Below are positions 16,826-24,919 of a stretch of DNA of 32,462 bases, piece by piece (position 1 is the first letter of the stretch; each line of letters begins with the position of its first letter). The translations under genes were made by a program, and so were the position numbers. The stretch is from Robiginitomaculum sp. (GTDB taxonomy: Bacteria; Pseudomonadota; Alphaproteobacteria; Caulobacterales; Maricaulaceae). The notes below the pieces were generated by a model, which searched no databases, had not been told where the DNA came from, and saw nothing but the letters and a program-made list of their open reading frames with translations. The DNA lies in NCBI GenBank assembly GCA_002733495.1, contig NVVV01000015.1, forward strand, positions 1 through 32,462. The letters are read 5' to 3'.

Positions 16826-18061
16826 ATGCCGAATACTACCTTAGCAGGATATGCTATTAGCTTGGTGTTATTGCTCGTCGCTCCTGCGTTTGCTGAAGGC
16901 TGCAAAGGGGTAATGGCCAATGGCCATTGTTATGTGATGTTACCCAGAGATAAATGTGCGCTGTTGCTGATGCCACCTGGTGGTATGGAATGCCACCCAG
17001 GAAAAACACACGATGACGGCTCCGTGAACATTCCCCAAGAGGCCCTATTAATAGCGTCAGACGGTAAGGGAGGGGTGGTTTTCTATTATGCTCCAGAAAA
17101 AGCTGTCAAATTTAAGGCTGGTTCTGAGTTGGCAACGATTGTTAACAGGGCAGGAGATCCTATCCCGGGTATTGATGTAGCCCCTGTTGGCGCCACACCC
17201 ACTGAACCCGCTTGCCTGGAAAAAGGGAGAAAAGTTGCCCACAAAAAGAGCAATACCTATTGTAAACTGAAAAGGAAGGTTGCCTCTGCGGAAACAGCAG
17301 TGGATGATGGTGGTATAAGGTTTGAATCATCTGCTGACCCGAACGGTGATTTCACACTGTCCCTTGCCCCGAGACACACGCCGAAGAAGTTTTTCGTGGG
17401 CGAGAAAGGTGCTGTTGAGGTCGATGTGAAAACAATTTGGCACGGGGGCGAGAAAAATGTCACCCGCCGTGGGAAGTTGACCGTGAGTGACATCTACCGG
17501 GGGAAGCTGACTGTGGTCGATCATTTGCCCGCTGGGCTTTCCGCACAGACGGGCCGGTTCACCACCGGTGCATGGTCCTGTCTTGGCGGTGCCGTTACTG
17601 GCGCTGGGCAGGATGTCACCTGCACCTTTGAAGGCCGGCGGAATGTTATTTCGGGGGATTGCATAGATACTGCCGCTGACGTGGAAGAAGCTGAGCTGTG
17701 TCCGAAGGAAGAGGACACGCTGACATTGCCGGTTGATATCGCCTCTGGCGATCAGTTTCCGAAAACCGTGAAGCAGGTGCGCAATTGCGCCCGTGTCTCA
17801 CGCTCAGTCATTGCCGTCAGGGAAATATTAAAAGATGGTTCAGATGGCAAAAGGCATGGCAGGCGCAATGCAGTCATAAACGGAGATATTAAAGTGGAAG
17901 ATACTACCTTTAAAAAGAAGACAGCAATAGTCTGCGACGAGATACGGATCAAACGTAAAAAATCCGGCAAACACCATATTAGCTTAGGTGTTGGTGTAGG
18001 CGGTATTTTGGGCGGCGGCAAGAAAGGCAGAACAGGTCAGGAGGCACCACGTCGGGATTGA
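16826..18061 (+). CDS. secreted Cys-rich protein with a DUF11-like segment
   Basis: A 411-residue exported protein of unknown function. It has a clear signal peptide (hydrophobic to about residue 23, AFA|E). An N-terminal Cys-containing part reads EGCKGVMANGHCYVM...DKCALLLM...MECHPG. A middle region resembles a DUF11/CNA-B-type repeat unit (VVDHLPAGLS...WSCLGG...VTCTFEG), a beta-sandwich common in surface proteins. The C-terminus is basic and Lys/Gly-rich (GVGVGGILGGGKKG). About 13 cysteines, some in DUF11-like positions, suggest disulfides in the periplasm or outside the cell. A 10-residue tandem duplication lies at 215-234 (RGKLTVSDIY / RGKLTVVDHL). A nine-G tract precedes the start. It has no partner gene on its strand. 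Confidence 0.65.
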   Translation: MPNTTLAGYAISLVLLLVAPAFAEGCKGVMANGHCYVMLPRDKCALLLMPPGGMECHPGKTHDDGSVNIPQEALLIASDGKGGVVFYYAPEKAVKFKAGSELATIVNRAGDPIPGIDVAPVGATPTEPACLEKGRKVAHKKSNTYCKLKRKVASAETAVDDGGIRFESSADPNGDFTLSLAPRHTPKKFFVGEKGAVEVDVKTIWHGGEKNVTRRGKLTVSDIYRGKLTVVDHLPAGLSAQTGRFTTGAWSCLGGAVTGAGQDVTCTFEGRRNVISGDCIDTAADVEEAELCPKEEDTLTLPVDIASGDQFPKTVKQVRNCARVSRSVIAVREILKDGSDGKRHGRRNAVINGDIKVEDTTFKKKTAIVCDEIRIKRKKSGKHHISLGVGVGGILGGGKKGRTGQEAPRRD

Positions 18062-18101
18062 CGGTAATGAGGAATAACAGTTACCATGCCGGTGATCGCC
18101 T

Positions 18102-18389
18102 TTAACAGGTCACAAACCTCTGCACCTTGATGGCTTCATCGTTTTGTTGCGCTTGCCACAAATCATATTGCATTTGCTGTTGCAGCCAGCTTTCGGGGCT
18201 CCCGCCAAAACCCTTTGAAAGACGGATGGCCATTTGTGGGGAAATGCCAAGGCGGCCATTAAGCAGCATAGAGAGTGTATTGCGCGAGACGCCTAGGCCT
18301 TGTGCAGCCTTGGTTACGGTTAACCCCAGTGGCTCAAGGCATTGCCGCCGGATTATTTCACCGGGGTGGGGTGGGTTGTGCATCAGCAT
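18102..18389 (-). CDS. higA: HigA-family antitoxin
   Basis: A 95-residue helix-turn-helix protein that starts [25 protein letters not shown] in the manner of HigA (split here by a natural break after PHPGE). The Xre-type HTH lies at about residues 25-60, with [21 protein letters not shown] and a following [15 protein letters not shown]. It should bind and neutralise the HigB ribonuclease and repress its own operon. ATG at 18389 is chosen because it gives the family's normal N-terminus; AAGGA lies 10 bases upstream. The gene follows higB with a gap of 16 bases, in the toxin-first order typical of higBA. Confidence 0.92.
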   Translation of the reverse strand: MLMHNPPHPGEIIRRQCLEPLGLTVTKAAQGLGVSRNTLSMLLNGRLGISPQMAIRLSKGFGGSPESWLQQQMQYDLWQAQQNDEAIKVQRFVTC

Positions 18390-18405
18390 AGTTTGATCGT
18401 CCTTC

Positions 18406-18684
18406 TTAATGATAGTCCAAATAGTCAACATCAAAAGCGTGACCATCTTCAAAGCGAAAAATAATTCGCCAATTAGACCGAACGGTAACGGCCCAGAAGC
18501 CCGCATATGCGCCCCTCAGTTTATGTAGCCTTAATCCGGGCAGGGCCATATCCTCAGATACAGCAGACGCATTCAGCCGCGCAAGAATGTCACGTATAAT
18601 CATACGATGATCGGCGTGAATATGACTTTCATCTCCGCGTTCAAACAAACGCCTCAACGCCCTACTTTTGAAATTTTGTATCAC
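18406..18684 (-). CDS. higB: HigB/RelE-family mRNA interferase toxin
   Basis: A 92-residue toxin of the RelE/ParE superfamily, HigB (plasmid maintenance killer) branch. It cleaves mRNA on the ribosome when not held by HigA. Family features are the start [17 protein letters not shown], the middle [21 protein letters not shown], and the end [22 protein letters not shown], all standard for this branch. The only start that gives the conserved N-terminus is GTG at 18684. No Shine-Dalgarno sequence precedes it, and the predicted transcript start falls almost on the GTG, so the mRNA may be leaderless. It is the first gene of the higBA operon. Confidence 0.92.
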   Translation of the reverse strand: MIQNFKSRALRRLFERGDESHIHADHRMIIRDILARLNASAVSEDMALPGLRLHKLRGAYAGFWAVTVRSNWRIIFRFEDGHAFDVDYLDYH

Positions 18685-18689
18685 GTTAC

Positions 18690-18718
18690 ATAGTAATAAG
18701 TATTATTACATTAGTCAA
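18690..18718 (-). promoter_or_regulatory. higBA promoter with internal operator
   Basis: On the minus strand, TTGACT (18713-18718) and TACTAT (18690-18695) are separated by exactly 17 bases. The spacer contains GTAATAA-TAC-TTATTAC (18693-18709), a perfect 7-bp inverted repeat that reaches into the -10 box. This is where a HigA dimer would be expected to bind and block RNA polymerase. The start point is predicted at about 18683-18684, on the higB GTG. Confidence 0.7.
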
Positions 18719-18775
18719 TGTGTGATTTTAGAACACCTTTTGGTACACCAAAGACTGGTTGTTGAAGAACTCGTA

Positions 18776-19267
18776 CTACTGCCGTCTGGGGCCGCCTGCG
18801 CCGCCGGGAAGGTTTTGGCTGTTGCCAATGGTGCCTTGTGGCAGACGGCCAACACCGCCCAGCAATTGCTGCATGATGGAAAGTTCGCGGCCACGGGTGG
18901 GGGTTTTGCGCCCGACCAGAGAAACCACGCGCCCGTCCTTGATGGTGTAGATAGAGACCTCGTTGACAACCCCTTCGGGGTTAAAAGCCACGGCGGTAAT
19001 GGTGCGTGTTTTTGTGCGCGGGTGCAGATAGCCCAATTGTTCGCGCAGTTCGGACATATAATACCATTTATTTTTTTCAAAGATGCCGGTGGTCGACGGG
19101 TTGCCAAATTTGGACAGAACCGTTGTTTTTGTGTCCACGCCGCTTTCAATATCGCCAGGAGCCCCCTTGGTGGACACAAAACCATGGTTTCGCGATACAG
19201 GCATGCAGGCGCTGGTTGCCAGAATAGCGCAGCCGGCAATGATAATCTTGGTCCTGGTTAAGCGCAT
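18776..19267 (-). CDS. bamE: outer membrane assembly factor BamE/SmpA-family lipoprotein
   Basis: A 164-residue exported protein of the SmpA/OmlA (BamE) family, an accessory lipoprotein of the BAM complex that inserts beta-barrel proteins into the outer membrane. A signal peptide ends in LATSAC with Cys21; the residue three before the cysteine is Thr rather than Leu, so the lipobox is imperfect. The conserved core is present: GVDTKTTVLSKFGNPSTTG, then WYYMSE and TITAVAFNPEGVVNEVSIY. The C-terminus extends past the core with a Gly/Gln-rich tail. ATG at 19267 has AAGGACG in the ribosome binding position; the reading frame is open further upstream but that part does not look real. It is divergent from the cytochrome chaperone gene, as in many alphaproteobacteria. 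Confidence 0.9.
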   Translation of the reverse strand: MRLTRTKIIIAGCAILATSACMPVSRNHGFVSTKGAPGDIESGVDTKTTVLSKFGNPSTTGIFEKNKWYYMSELREQLGYLHPRTKTRTITAVAFNPEGVVNEVSIYTIKDGRVVSLVGRKTPTRGRELSIMQQLLGGVGRLPQGTIGNSQNLPGGAGGPRRQ

Positions 19268-19289
19268 AAAGACGTCCTTGCCCGTAAAT

Positions 19290-19312
19290 GGTCCATTTTG
19301 TGTAGATGGACC
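19290..19312. other. 7-bp inverted repeat in the bamE leader
   Basis: GGTCCAT (19290-19296) and ATGGACC (19306-19312) are perfect inverted copies separated by 9 bases, about 25-45 bases upstream of the bamE start. It could be an operator in the bamE/chaperone divergent promoter region or an RNA hairpin in the bamE leader. Confidence 0.35.
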
Positions 19313-19341
19313 TGTGTAATACCGGATTGACCTAACCGGCC

Positions 19342-19371
19342 TTGTGCATAAGTTCAACCCTAACGTACAAT
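19342..19371 (+). promoter_or_regulatory. candidate promoter of the chaperone-plsX-fabH operon
   Basis: TTGTGC and TACAAT are separated by 18 bases. The -10 box is one base off consensus. A transcript would start about 15 bases before the chaperone ATG, which agrees with the lack of a clear Shine-Dalgarno there. Confidence 0.35.
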
Positions 19372-19393
19372 CCGGGCAAGAATGTGACTGTAA

Positions 19394-19927
19394 ATGGCTT
19401 TGTTTTCACGACTTTTCAAAAAAAATAAGGTGCGGGCAAAGGGGAAGTGGCTATACGAGCAGGCTCTGGCCGCTTCGCGTCGCGTGTCCTTATACAAAGC
19501 TGGCGGCGTGCCCGACACCGTTGATGGGCGTTTTGACTTGCTGGTTATCCATGTCTGGATGCTGATTCGCCGCCTTAATGCTCTGGAAGCTCACCCCTTG
19601 GGGCAAGAGGTCTTTGACGCCATGTTTAACGACATGGACAATGCCTTGCGCGAATTGGGGATCAGCGACACTGCGGTTGGCAAAAGGATCAAGGATATGG
19701 CCAAGGTCTTTTATGGCCGCACTGAGCTCTATAATGCTGCGCAGGAAAGAGGCGATGCAGAGGCGCTTGCTGTGACATTAGAGCGTAATATTTTCTCTGA
19801 TATGGAAAATAAAGGCCCGCTTGGCCAAGCGATGGCGGCCCATATGCAGGCCATAGAAAACGCCATGAGCGCACAAGCACTTGAAAATATACTGGAAAAT
19901 GGCCCCTGTTATCCGGCATTTGCATAA
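19394..19927 (+). CDS. ubiquinol-cytochrome c chaperone family protein
   Basis: A 177-residue protein of the Cbp3 / ubiquinol-cytochrome c chaperone family; in mitochondria Cbp3 helps synthesis and assembly of cytochrome b of the bc1 complex. The typical pattern is present: a basic helical start (MALFSRLFKK), the core FDLLVIHVWMLIRRL, then FDAMFNDMDNALRELGISD and VGKRIKDMAKVFYGR, and a final helical region. No signal peptide. The context (bamE divergent, plsX-fabH-ihfA downstream) is the family's normal place in alphaproteobacteria. The usual DUF177 (YceD-like) gene that follows it in many of these genomes is missing; only 71 bases separate it from plsX. The ribosome binding site is weak. Confidence 0.92.
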   Translation: MALFSRLFKKNKVRAKGKWLYEQALAASRRVSLYKAGGVPDTVDGRFDLLVIHVWMLIRRLNALEAHPLGQEVFDAMFNDMDNALRELGISDTAVGKRIKDMAKVFYGRTELYNAAQERGDAEALAVTLERNIFSDMENKGPLGQAMAAHMQAIENAMSAQALENILENGPCYPAFA

Positions 19928-19998
19928 CGAGCCATGTCGGTTATCGTCCTGCGCCTGAACGGGGCGCAGACCCCGCATTCTAACAGTCTGGGAAGAAT

Positions 19999-21066
19999 AT
20001 GCCAAAGAACGTTGTAATTTCCATCGATGCCATGGGCGGCGATGCCGGTCCCTCCATTGTGGTTGATGGCGTGGAAATGCTGGCCCGGACCTGTGGTGAT
20101 GAATCGCTAAAAATTCTCCTTCACGGCGACAAGGCGGTCGTTGAACCTTTGTTGGCCAACAGCCCTGCCGCAGCGCGCCTTTGTGAACTGCGCCATACCG
20201 ATACCCATGTTTCCATGACGGACAAACCAAGCCACGCCATACGCAAGGCGCGCGGGTCCAGCATGTGGAATGCTATCGAGGCGGTAAAAACTGGCGAGGC
20301 CCACGCCTGTGTCTCTGCCGGTAATACCGGGGCGCTGATGGTGCTCTCCAAAGTGTTGTTGCACATGGCCCCCAATGCGCACCGTCCGGTTATTGCGGCC
20401 AGCTGGCCCACAGTGAAGGGCGCGGCGGTGGTGCTGGATATTGGGGCCAATGTCGAATGCCCGCCATCGCAACTGGTGGAGTTTGCGATTATGGGCGAGG
20501 CCTTTTATACGGCCCTGCACGGTAAAACATCGCCAAGTATTGGCTTATTGAATGTCGGTACCGAAGACCTGAAGGGCAATGCGATTGTCCGCGAAGCCGA
20601 TGCCTTGATCCGTGCGGCGGATCTGGGACTGAACTATCAGGGCTTTATCGAGGGCGATGGCATATCCCTTGGCGCAGCGGACGTGGTGGTCACAGATGGG
20701 TTTACTGGTAATGTTGCGTTAAAAACTGCCGAAGGTACGGCCAAGCTGGCCGCTGAGTTTTTGCGCCAAAGCCTGAAACGCTCGCCGCTGACCATGTTGG
20801 GGGCGTTATTGGCGCGCAGTGCATTTAAAGAGCTGAAATCGCGCATGGATCCGCGAAAATTTAACGGCGGCGTCTTTCTGGGTCTTGGCGGCGTGGTGGT
20901 TAAAAGCCATGGCGGGACCGATGGGTTTGGGTTTTATAACGCTGTTCAAGTGGCATTGAATATGGCGCGTTCTGATTATGCGCAAAGCATTGCCATAAAC
21001 CTTGAAAAACTGGCAAACAGCATTGCCGCTGCCGAAGCCGACACGCTGGAAGGCACCAAAGCATGA
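19999..21066 (+). CDS. plsX: phosphate acyltransferase PlsX
   Basis: A 355-residue enzyme that converts acyl-ACP and phosphate to acyl-phosphate, the acyl donor for PlsY in phospholipid synthesis; it is a peripheral membrane protein. Diagnostic stretches are [67 protein letters not shown] and [23 protein letters not shown] precedes the ATG by four bases. Its final bases ATGA overlap the start of fabH by 4, so the two are translationally coupled, the normal arrangement for these fatty acid and phospholipid genes. Confidence 0.97.
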   Translation: MPKNVVISIDAMGGDAGPSIVVDGVEMLARTCGDESLKILLHGDKAVVEPLLANSPAAARLCELRHTDTHVSMTDKPSHAIRKARGSSMWNAIEAVKTGEAHACVSAGNTGALMVLSKVLLHMAPNAHRPVIAASWPTVKGAAVVLDIGANVECPPSQLVEFAIMGEAFYTALHGKTSPSIGLLNVGTEDLKGNAIVREADALIRAADLGLNYQGFIEGDGISLGAADVVVTDGFTGNVALKTAEGTAKLAAEFLRQSLKRSPLTMLGALLARSAFKELKSRMDPRKFNGGVFLGLGGVVVKSHGGTDGFGFYNAVQVALNMARSDYAQSIAINLEKLANSIAAAEADTLEGTKA

Positions 21067-22040
21067 GCCGTTTTCGTTCTGTTATTGCCGGTATCGGGTC
21101 ATACTTGCCTGAAAAAATTCTGACGAATAAAGACCTTGCCAGCATGGTTGATACATCGGACGAGTGGATCAAACAGAGGACAGGCATTAAACAGCGTCAT
21201 ATCGCCGCCAAAGGGGAGACAACGGCGGATCTGGGCACTAAGGCGGCCAATGCTGCGCTAAAAGCCGCGGGCCTTGAAGCCGGTGATATGGACCTGATCA
21301 TTCTGGCGACCGCCACACCGGACCTGACGTTTCCAGCCACGGCGACACTTATTCAGGCCAATATCGGCATGGTGCGCGGCTTTGCTTTTGATTTAAATGC
21401 GGTTTGCTCTGGCTTTATTTATGCACTGGCCACTGCAGATAGCTTTATCGCCCGTGGTCAGGCGCGCAATGCGCTGGTTATTGGCGCGGAAACATTTTCC
21501 CGCATACTGGACTGGGAAGATCGCACCACATGTGTGCTTTTTGGCGACGGGGCAGGGGCCGTGGTCCTGACCGGAGAGCCAGGGGCACCGGGCATGGGCG
21601 AGCGTGGTATCATCCACAGCTATCTGCGCTCTGATGGGCGCTTTAGCGACCTTCTTTATGTTGATGGTGGGCCATCAAAAACCCAAACCGTTGGGCATTT
21701 GCGCATGAGCGGCAATCAGGTGTTTCGCCACGCCATCACCAATATTTCCGGCTCGATCGCCAAGGTTTTGGATGATACGGGCCTGACGGTTACAGATGTG
21801 GACTGGTTTGTGCCCCATCAGGCCAATCAGCGAATTTTGGAAGGGGTGTCGCGCCGTTTAGGCATTCCCGAAGGCCGGGTGATCACCACGGTTGCCGAGC
21901 ACGGTAATACCTCGGCGGCGTCTATCCCGCTGGCAATGGATGTGGCGGCCAAGGACGGACGTATCAAAACGGGTGACCTGGTGTTGATAGAGGCTCTGGG
22001 CGGCGGCTTTACCTGGGGGGCAGCGCTGGTGCGGATGTAA
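21063..22040 (+). CDS. fabH: beta-ketoacyl-ACP synthase III
   Basis: A 325-residue condensing enzyme that starts fatty acid synthesis by joining acetyl-CoA (or a branched primer) with malonyl-ACP. The catalytic triad is complete: C115 in [11 protein letters not shown]252 in VPHQAN, and N282 in HGNTSAAS. The N-terminus ([18 protein letters not shown]) and the substrate-binding [14 protein letters not shown] are typical. The glycine-rich end [13 protein letters not shown] is also standard. It overlaps plsX by 4 bases and is followed by a 100-bp gap before ihfA. Primer preference cannot be read from the sequence. Confidence 0.97.
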   Translation: MSRFRSVIAGIGSYLPEKILTNKDLASMVDTSDEWIKQRTGIKQRHIAAKGETTADLGTKAANAALKAAGLEAGDMDLIILATATPDLTFPATATLIQANIGMVRGFAFDLNAVCSGFIYALATADSFIARGQARNALVIGAETFSRILDWEDRTTCVLFGDGAGAVVLTGEPGAPGMGERGIIHSYLRSDGRFSDLLYVDGGPSKTQTVGHLRMSGNQVFRHAITNISGSIAKVLDDTGLTVTDVDWFVPHQANQRILEGVSRRLGIPEGRVITTVAEHGNTSAASIPLAMDVAAKDGRIKTGDLVLIEALGGGFTWGAALVRM

Positions 22041-22142
22041 AATATATCGCCCGGAAATACCTTTTCTACCAAATCCACTAATGCGCTGTATTGACGGCGT
22101 TTCTTTTGCAACTTAGCTTATGGTTAAGGGAGAGCAGAGCCA

Positions 22143-22448
22143 ATGAAGAATAAAACACTTACGCGCGTAGATCTGACAAGCGCTGTCGTCAGCGAAGTTG
22201 GGCTGTCACGTCAGGACTCCGCAGAGTTTGTTGATACCATTTTGAATAAAATTTCCGATGCCCTGGTCCGTGGCGAGAGCGTCAAGCTGTCGTCCTTTGG
22301 AGCGTTTCATGTTCGCGATAAAAATCAGCGCATGGGCCGCAACCCCAAGACCGGTGAAGAAGTGCCGATTTCCGCACGCCGCGTTGTTGTTTTTAAGGCC
22401 TCGCAGGTTTTGAAAGACCGCGTCGACGCCCATAACAACGCAAAATAA
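22143..22448 (+). CDS. ihfA: integration host factor alpha subunit
   Basis: A 101-residue HU/IHF-family DNA-bending protein. As the alpha subunit it pairs with IhfB and bends DNA at specific sites in promoters, replication and recombination. The core reads [25 protein letters not shown], with the GRNPKTG beta-arm and its proline that intercalates into DNA. The N-terminus [20 protein letters not shown] and its place after plsX-fabH and before a MerR-type gene mark it as alpha rather than HU or IhfB. GGGAGAGCAG lies just upstream of the ATG. It probably has its own promoter in the 100-bp gap after fabH. Confidence 0.95.
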   Translation: MKNKTLTRVDLTSAVVSEVGLSRQDSAEFVDTILNKISDALVRGESVKLSSFGAFHVRDKNQRMGRNPKTGEEVPISARRVVVFKASQVLKDRVDAHNNAK

Positions 22449-22469
22449 ACATAAATACGGGAGCTTCAG

Positions 22470-22952
22470 CTGGTTCGCAAAAAACCAAATGCCTATCGTA
22501 CGATCAGCGAAGCTGCGCAGCAGGTAGGCGTTCCCGCGCATGTTTTACGGTTTTGGGAAAGCCGTTTCTCACAGATCAGTCCGATGAAAAAAGGCGGCGG
22601 CAGGCGCTATTACCGCCCCGACGATATAGCTTTGCTGTCGGGCATTCGCGCATTGCTCTATGATGATGGTTTGTCCATCAAAAAGGCGCAGGCAGAACTT
22701 AAAGCACAGGGCATTGGTGCCATCACTGCCCGTGGGCGCGATGGCGTCATATCAGATGCCCCCATGGAGGCGGAGGATGAGCATGCCTTACAAGCTTCTC
22801 CCTTGGATGTAGATGCCAATAAGGTGGTGCCAATGGCACAGGATCAGGTCGAAGAGCTGCTGGATGAACACAGCAAAACCCAGGACCGTCTGAACGACAC
22901 TTTGCAAAAGTTGCTGGCGGCGCGCTCACGGCTGAATGAAACTCTACAATAG
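22470..22952 (+). CDS. MerR-family transcriptional regulator with apparent CTG start
   Basis: A 160-residue protein with an N-terminal MerR-type winged HTH ([20 protein letters not shown], then [11 protein letters not shown]), followed by an acidic linker and a C-terminal coiled-coil ([20 protein letters not shown]) for dimerisation. Such a regulator follows ihfA in many alphaproteobacteria; its targets are not known to me. The first ATG (22584) lies inside the DNA-binding domain and would remove the recognition helix. Upstream in frame there is no ATG, GTG or TTG before the stop at 22452. CTG at 22470 gives a complete domain beginning with [12 protein letters not shown], and CGGGAG (22458-22463) lies six bases before it. 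I therefore take CTG as the start. No frameshift is needed. Confidence 0.85.
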   Translation: MVRKKPNAYRTISEAAQQVGVPAHVLRFWESRFSQISPMKKGGGRRYYRPDDIALLSGIRALLYDDGLSIKKAQAELKAQGIGAITARGRDGVISDAPMEAEDEHALQASPLDVDANKVVPMAQDQVEELLDEHSKTQDRLNDTLQKLLAARSRLNETLQ

Positions 22953-22964
22953 CACTCTTCGCCA

Positions 22965-22993
22965 TTGCCTCTTGGAGGTGTGCCTCTTATAAA
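22965..22993 (+). promoter_or_regulatory. tRNA-Pro promoter
   Basis: TTGCCT and TATAAA are separated by exactly 17 bases and followed by a GC-rich discriminator (GCGCCC), which is usual for stable-RNA promoters under stringent control. The transcript would start near 23000, about 30 bases before the tRNA. Confidence 0.7.
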
Positions 22994-23029
22994 GCGCCCT
23001 TCGTGGGCACATAGTGGTCGCGTTAGAGT

Positions 23030-23107
23030 CGGAGCGTGGCGCAGCTCGGTTAGCGCACCGGTCTGGGGGACCGGGGGTCGTAGGTTCAAATCCTATCGCT
23101 CCGACCA
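23030..23107 (+). tRNA. tRNA-Pro (anticodon GGG)
   Basis: The acceptor stem CGGAGCG pairs with CGCTCCG, followed by discriminator A and an encoded CCA. The D-arm region is GGCGCAGCTCGGTTAGCGC. The anticodon stem CCGGT/ACCGG holds the loop CTGGGGG with anticodon GGG at 23065-23067, reading proline codons CCC and CCU. The T-arm GTAGGTTCAAATCCTAT is intact. All parts needed for a functional tRNA are present. Confidence 0.97.
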
Positions 23108-23150
23108 CTTTCCCCCCAGGGTTTCCCCCAAAAATCGAACTTAAATATTT

Positions 23151-23702
23151 TTAGCGCGGCGCCGCAATCCCTACAAACAGGGTCGAGGCCTCGTTGATCC
23201 GGTAATGACCATTTTCATCACGGCGCATGGTGATGGGCCGTGATGATGGCTGGCCCGATGTATAGACTTTGACCCGGTATTGGTTGTTGCCAAGGTCATA
23301 GCGTTTATCCCTAGTGAAGCGGAGGCTCCAAGGTTTTTGAGGAAGGTTATAGCCGTTTTCAGGCGTGGCGCCATTAATGTAAGAGCGCGCAATTTCTGCG
23401 TGGCGGTCAATGCCAACATCAATCAGATACTCAAGATCATGGCTGAGCTTGCCATTGCTTAGGTAATTGCTGTCAACAATCTGTGTCATGCAATCCCGGG
23501 CAATATTCTGATCAAACTGATAGGTGATCAGGGCCGCGATAAAAACAGTGGCGGCGGCTTCAGGGGATTGGGCACTGGCCCATGCTCTTTCACAGGCCTT
23601 TGCACTGGGTAAAGTGCCTTGAATGGTCATGGTTTGGTCGGCCTGTGCAGATGCAGATATGCCTAAGATAGCCGCAGCCAATACGGTTGTGCGTTTGATC
23701 AT
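23151..23702 (-). CDS. small secreted protein of unknown function
   Basis: A 183-residue exported protein with a clean signal peptide (MIKRTTVLAAAILGISASAQA|DQ). The mature part has two cysteines (in AKACERAW and ARDCMTQI) that could form a disulfide. A helical N-terminal half is followed by a beta-rich end, YRVKVYTSGQPSSRPITMRR and GHYRINEASTLFVGI, which resembles exported proteins where a small domain contacts a ligand or the cell wall. I do not recognise the family with certainty. ATG at 23702 is preferred over a TTG at 23714 because GGGGGAC lies just upstream. It is convergent with the tRNA and divergent from ctaA. Confidence 0.65.
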   Translation of the reverse strand: MIKRTTVLAAAILGISASAQADQTMTIQGTLPSAKACERAWASAQSPEAAATVFIAALITYQFDQNIARDCMTQIVDSNYLSNGKLSHDLEYLIDVGIDRHAEIARSYINGATPENGYNLPQKPWSLRFTRDKRYDLGNNQYRVKVYTSGQPSSRPITMRRDENGHYRINEASTLFVGIAAPR

Positions 23703-23866
23703 AATGTCCCCCAAATGTGTGTCCGTAAATAATATAGGGGTTTCGCGGGCCTTCTCACAAGGAAAAATGAACCTTAGCGATAGAGGTGCGCTATGGGGTT
23801 TGCTTAAATTACGCGAAAGTGCATCGTTTTCTTGACTTTATCCGGTGTGCATTCTCAAAAGACAGC

Positions 23867-24919
23867 ATGTCTGATGTTTCAAAGAACTCTGCCCTTATCA
23901 CGCCCGGCAATGCTACGCGTCCGATCGCAATCTGGCTATTTATTGTGACCGTATTTCTGGTGGCGATGATTGTGGTGGGCGGGGCAACGCGGTTGACCGA
24001 TTCCGGGCTGTCGATAACCGAATGGAAGCCCATTACCGGGGCCATTCCGCCCCTTAATCAAGAGGCCTGGCAAGCCGAGTTTTCAAAGTATAAACAAATT
24101 CCCGAATACAAATTACAAAACAGCACGATGAGCCTTGAGGACTTCAAGACCATTTATCGCTGGGAATGGGGCCATCGCCTGCTTGGCCGCATTATCGGCT
24201 TTGTGGTGCTGATTCCCATGCTGGTTTTTGCGGCCAGGCGGCAGATCAAAGCCCCGCTGGGGCGCAGGCTGATGATACTGCTGGCCCTTGGCGGCTTTCA
24301 GGGTGCTTTGGGCTGGTGGATGGTTTCCAGCGGCCTTGGCGGATTAAGTGACCGCATTGACGTTAGCGCCTACCGGCTGGCCACGCATATGGGCATGGCT
24401 TTGATTATTCTGGGCATTTCCCTGTGGACAGCGCTGGATGTGCGCGCCAAAGACGCGGCAGGTATTGCCCCGCAAGGCGTTAGGCGATTGGCGTTAATTT
24501 TTCTTGCACTTGTATGGGGCCAGGCGCTTTTGGGGGCCTTTGTCGCGGGGACGGACGGGGGCTATATCAACAATACCTGGCCGTTGATGGATGGCGGATT
24601 TGTGCCAGAGGCTTATGGACGTTTATCACCCTTTTGGCGCAATATGTTTGAAAATCCGGCGGCGGCGCAGTTTGATCACCGTATCGGGGCTTATCTGGTT
24701 TTTGCCAGCGCCATAATGCTTGCTTTCGTGGCATGGCGCACCGGAACACCCCGCCTTAAACAAGGCGGGCTATTGGTGCTTGCGCTGGTTAGTGGGCAGG
24801 TTCTCCTTGGCATATGGACCCTGCTGGCGGTGACGCCCATTCCTTTGGGCATAGCCCATCAGGCCCTTGGGGCCATGGTGTTTCTGGGGGCGGTGCGTTT
24901 CGCCTATATTGCCCGCTAG
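23867..24919 (+). CDS. ctaA: haem A synthase, COX15/CtaA family
   Basis: A 350-residue inner-membrane protein with about eight helices that oxidises the C8 methyl group of haem O to make haem A for aa3-type cytochrome oxidases. The four haem-ligand histidines are present in pairs: H103 (WGHRLLGR), H174 (THMGMALIILG), H271 (DHRIGAYLVF) and H331 (AHQALGAMVFLG). The N-terminal GGATRLTDSGLSITEWKPI is the family signature of the mitochondrial/alphaproteobacterial type. ATG at 23867 gives the usual N-terminus; the frame is open further upstream but lacks a binding site. Its stop overlaps the stop of the convergent lipoprotein gene in CTAG (24916-24919). Confidence 0.95.
   Translation: MSDVSKNSALITPGNATRPIAIWLFIVTVFLVAMIVVGGATRLTDSGLSITEWKPITGAIPPLNQEAWQAEFSKYKQIPEYKLQNSTMSLEDFKTIYRWEWGHRLLGRIIGFVVLIPMLVFAARRQIKAPLGRRLMILLALGGFQGALGWWMVSSGLGGLSDRIDVSAYRLATHMGMALIILGISLWTALDVRAKDAAGIAPQGVRRLALIFLALVWGQALLGAFVAGTDGGYINNTWPLMDGGFVPEAYGRLSPFWRNMFENPAAAQFDHRIGAYLVFASAIMLAFVAWRTGTPRLKQGGLLVLALVSGQVLLGIWTLLAVTPIPLGIAHQALGAMVFLGAVRFAYIAR

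Noticed and set aside
18668..19261. 197-codon open frame on the plus strand opposite bamE
   Set aside because: The minus strand encodes a convincing BamE-family protein with signal peptide and ribosome binding site; the plus-strand product has no features of a real protein.
19933..20016. 27-codon open frame starting MSVIVLRLNGAQ that runs into plsX in another frame; considered as a leader peptide or DUF177 remnant
   Set aside because: No ribosome binding site, no resemblance to DUF177, and a frame of this size is expected by chance.
22452..22584. Frameshift or truncation of the MerR-type gene
   Set aside because: The full helix-turn-helix is encoded in a single uninterrupted frame; a CTG start explains it without any frameshift.
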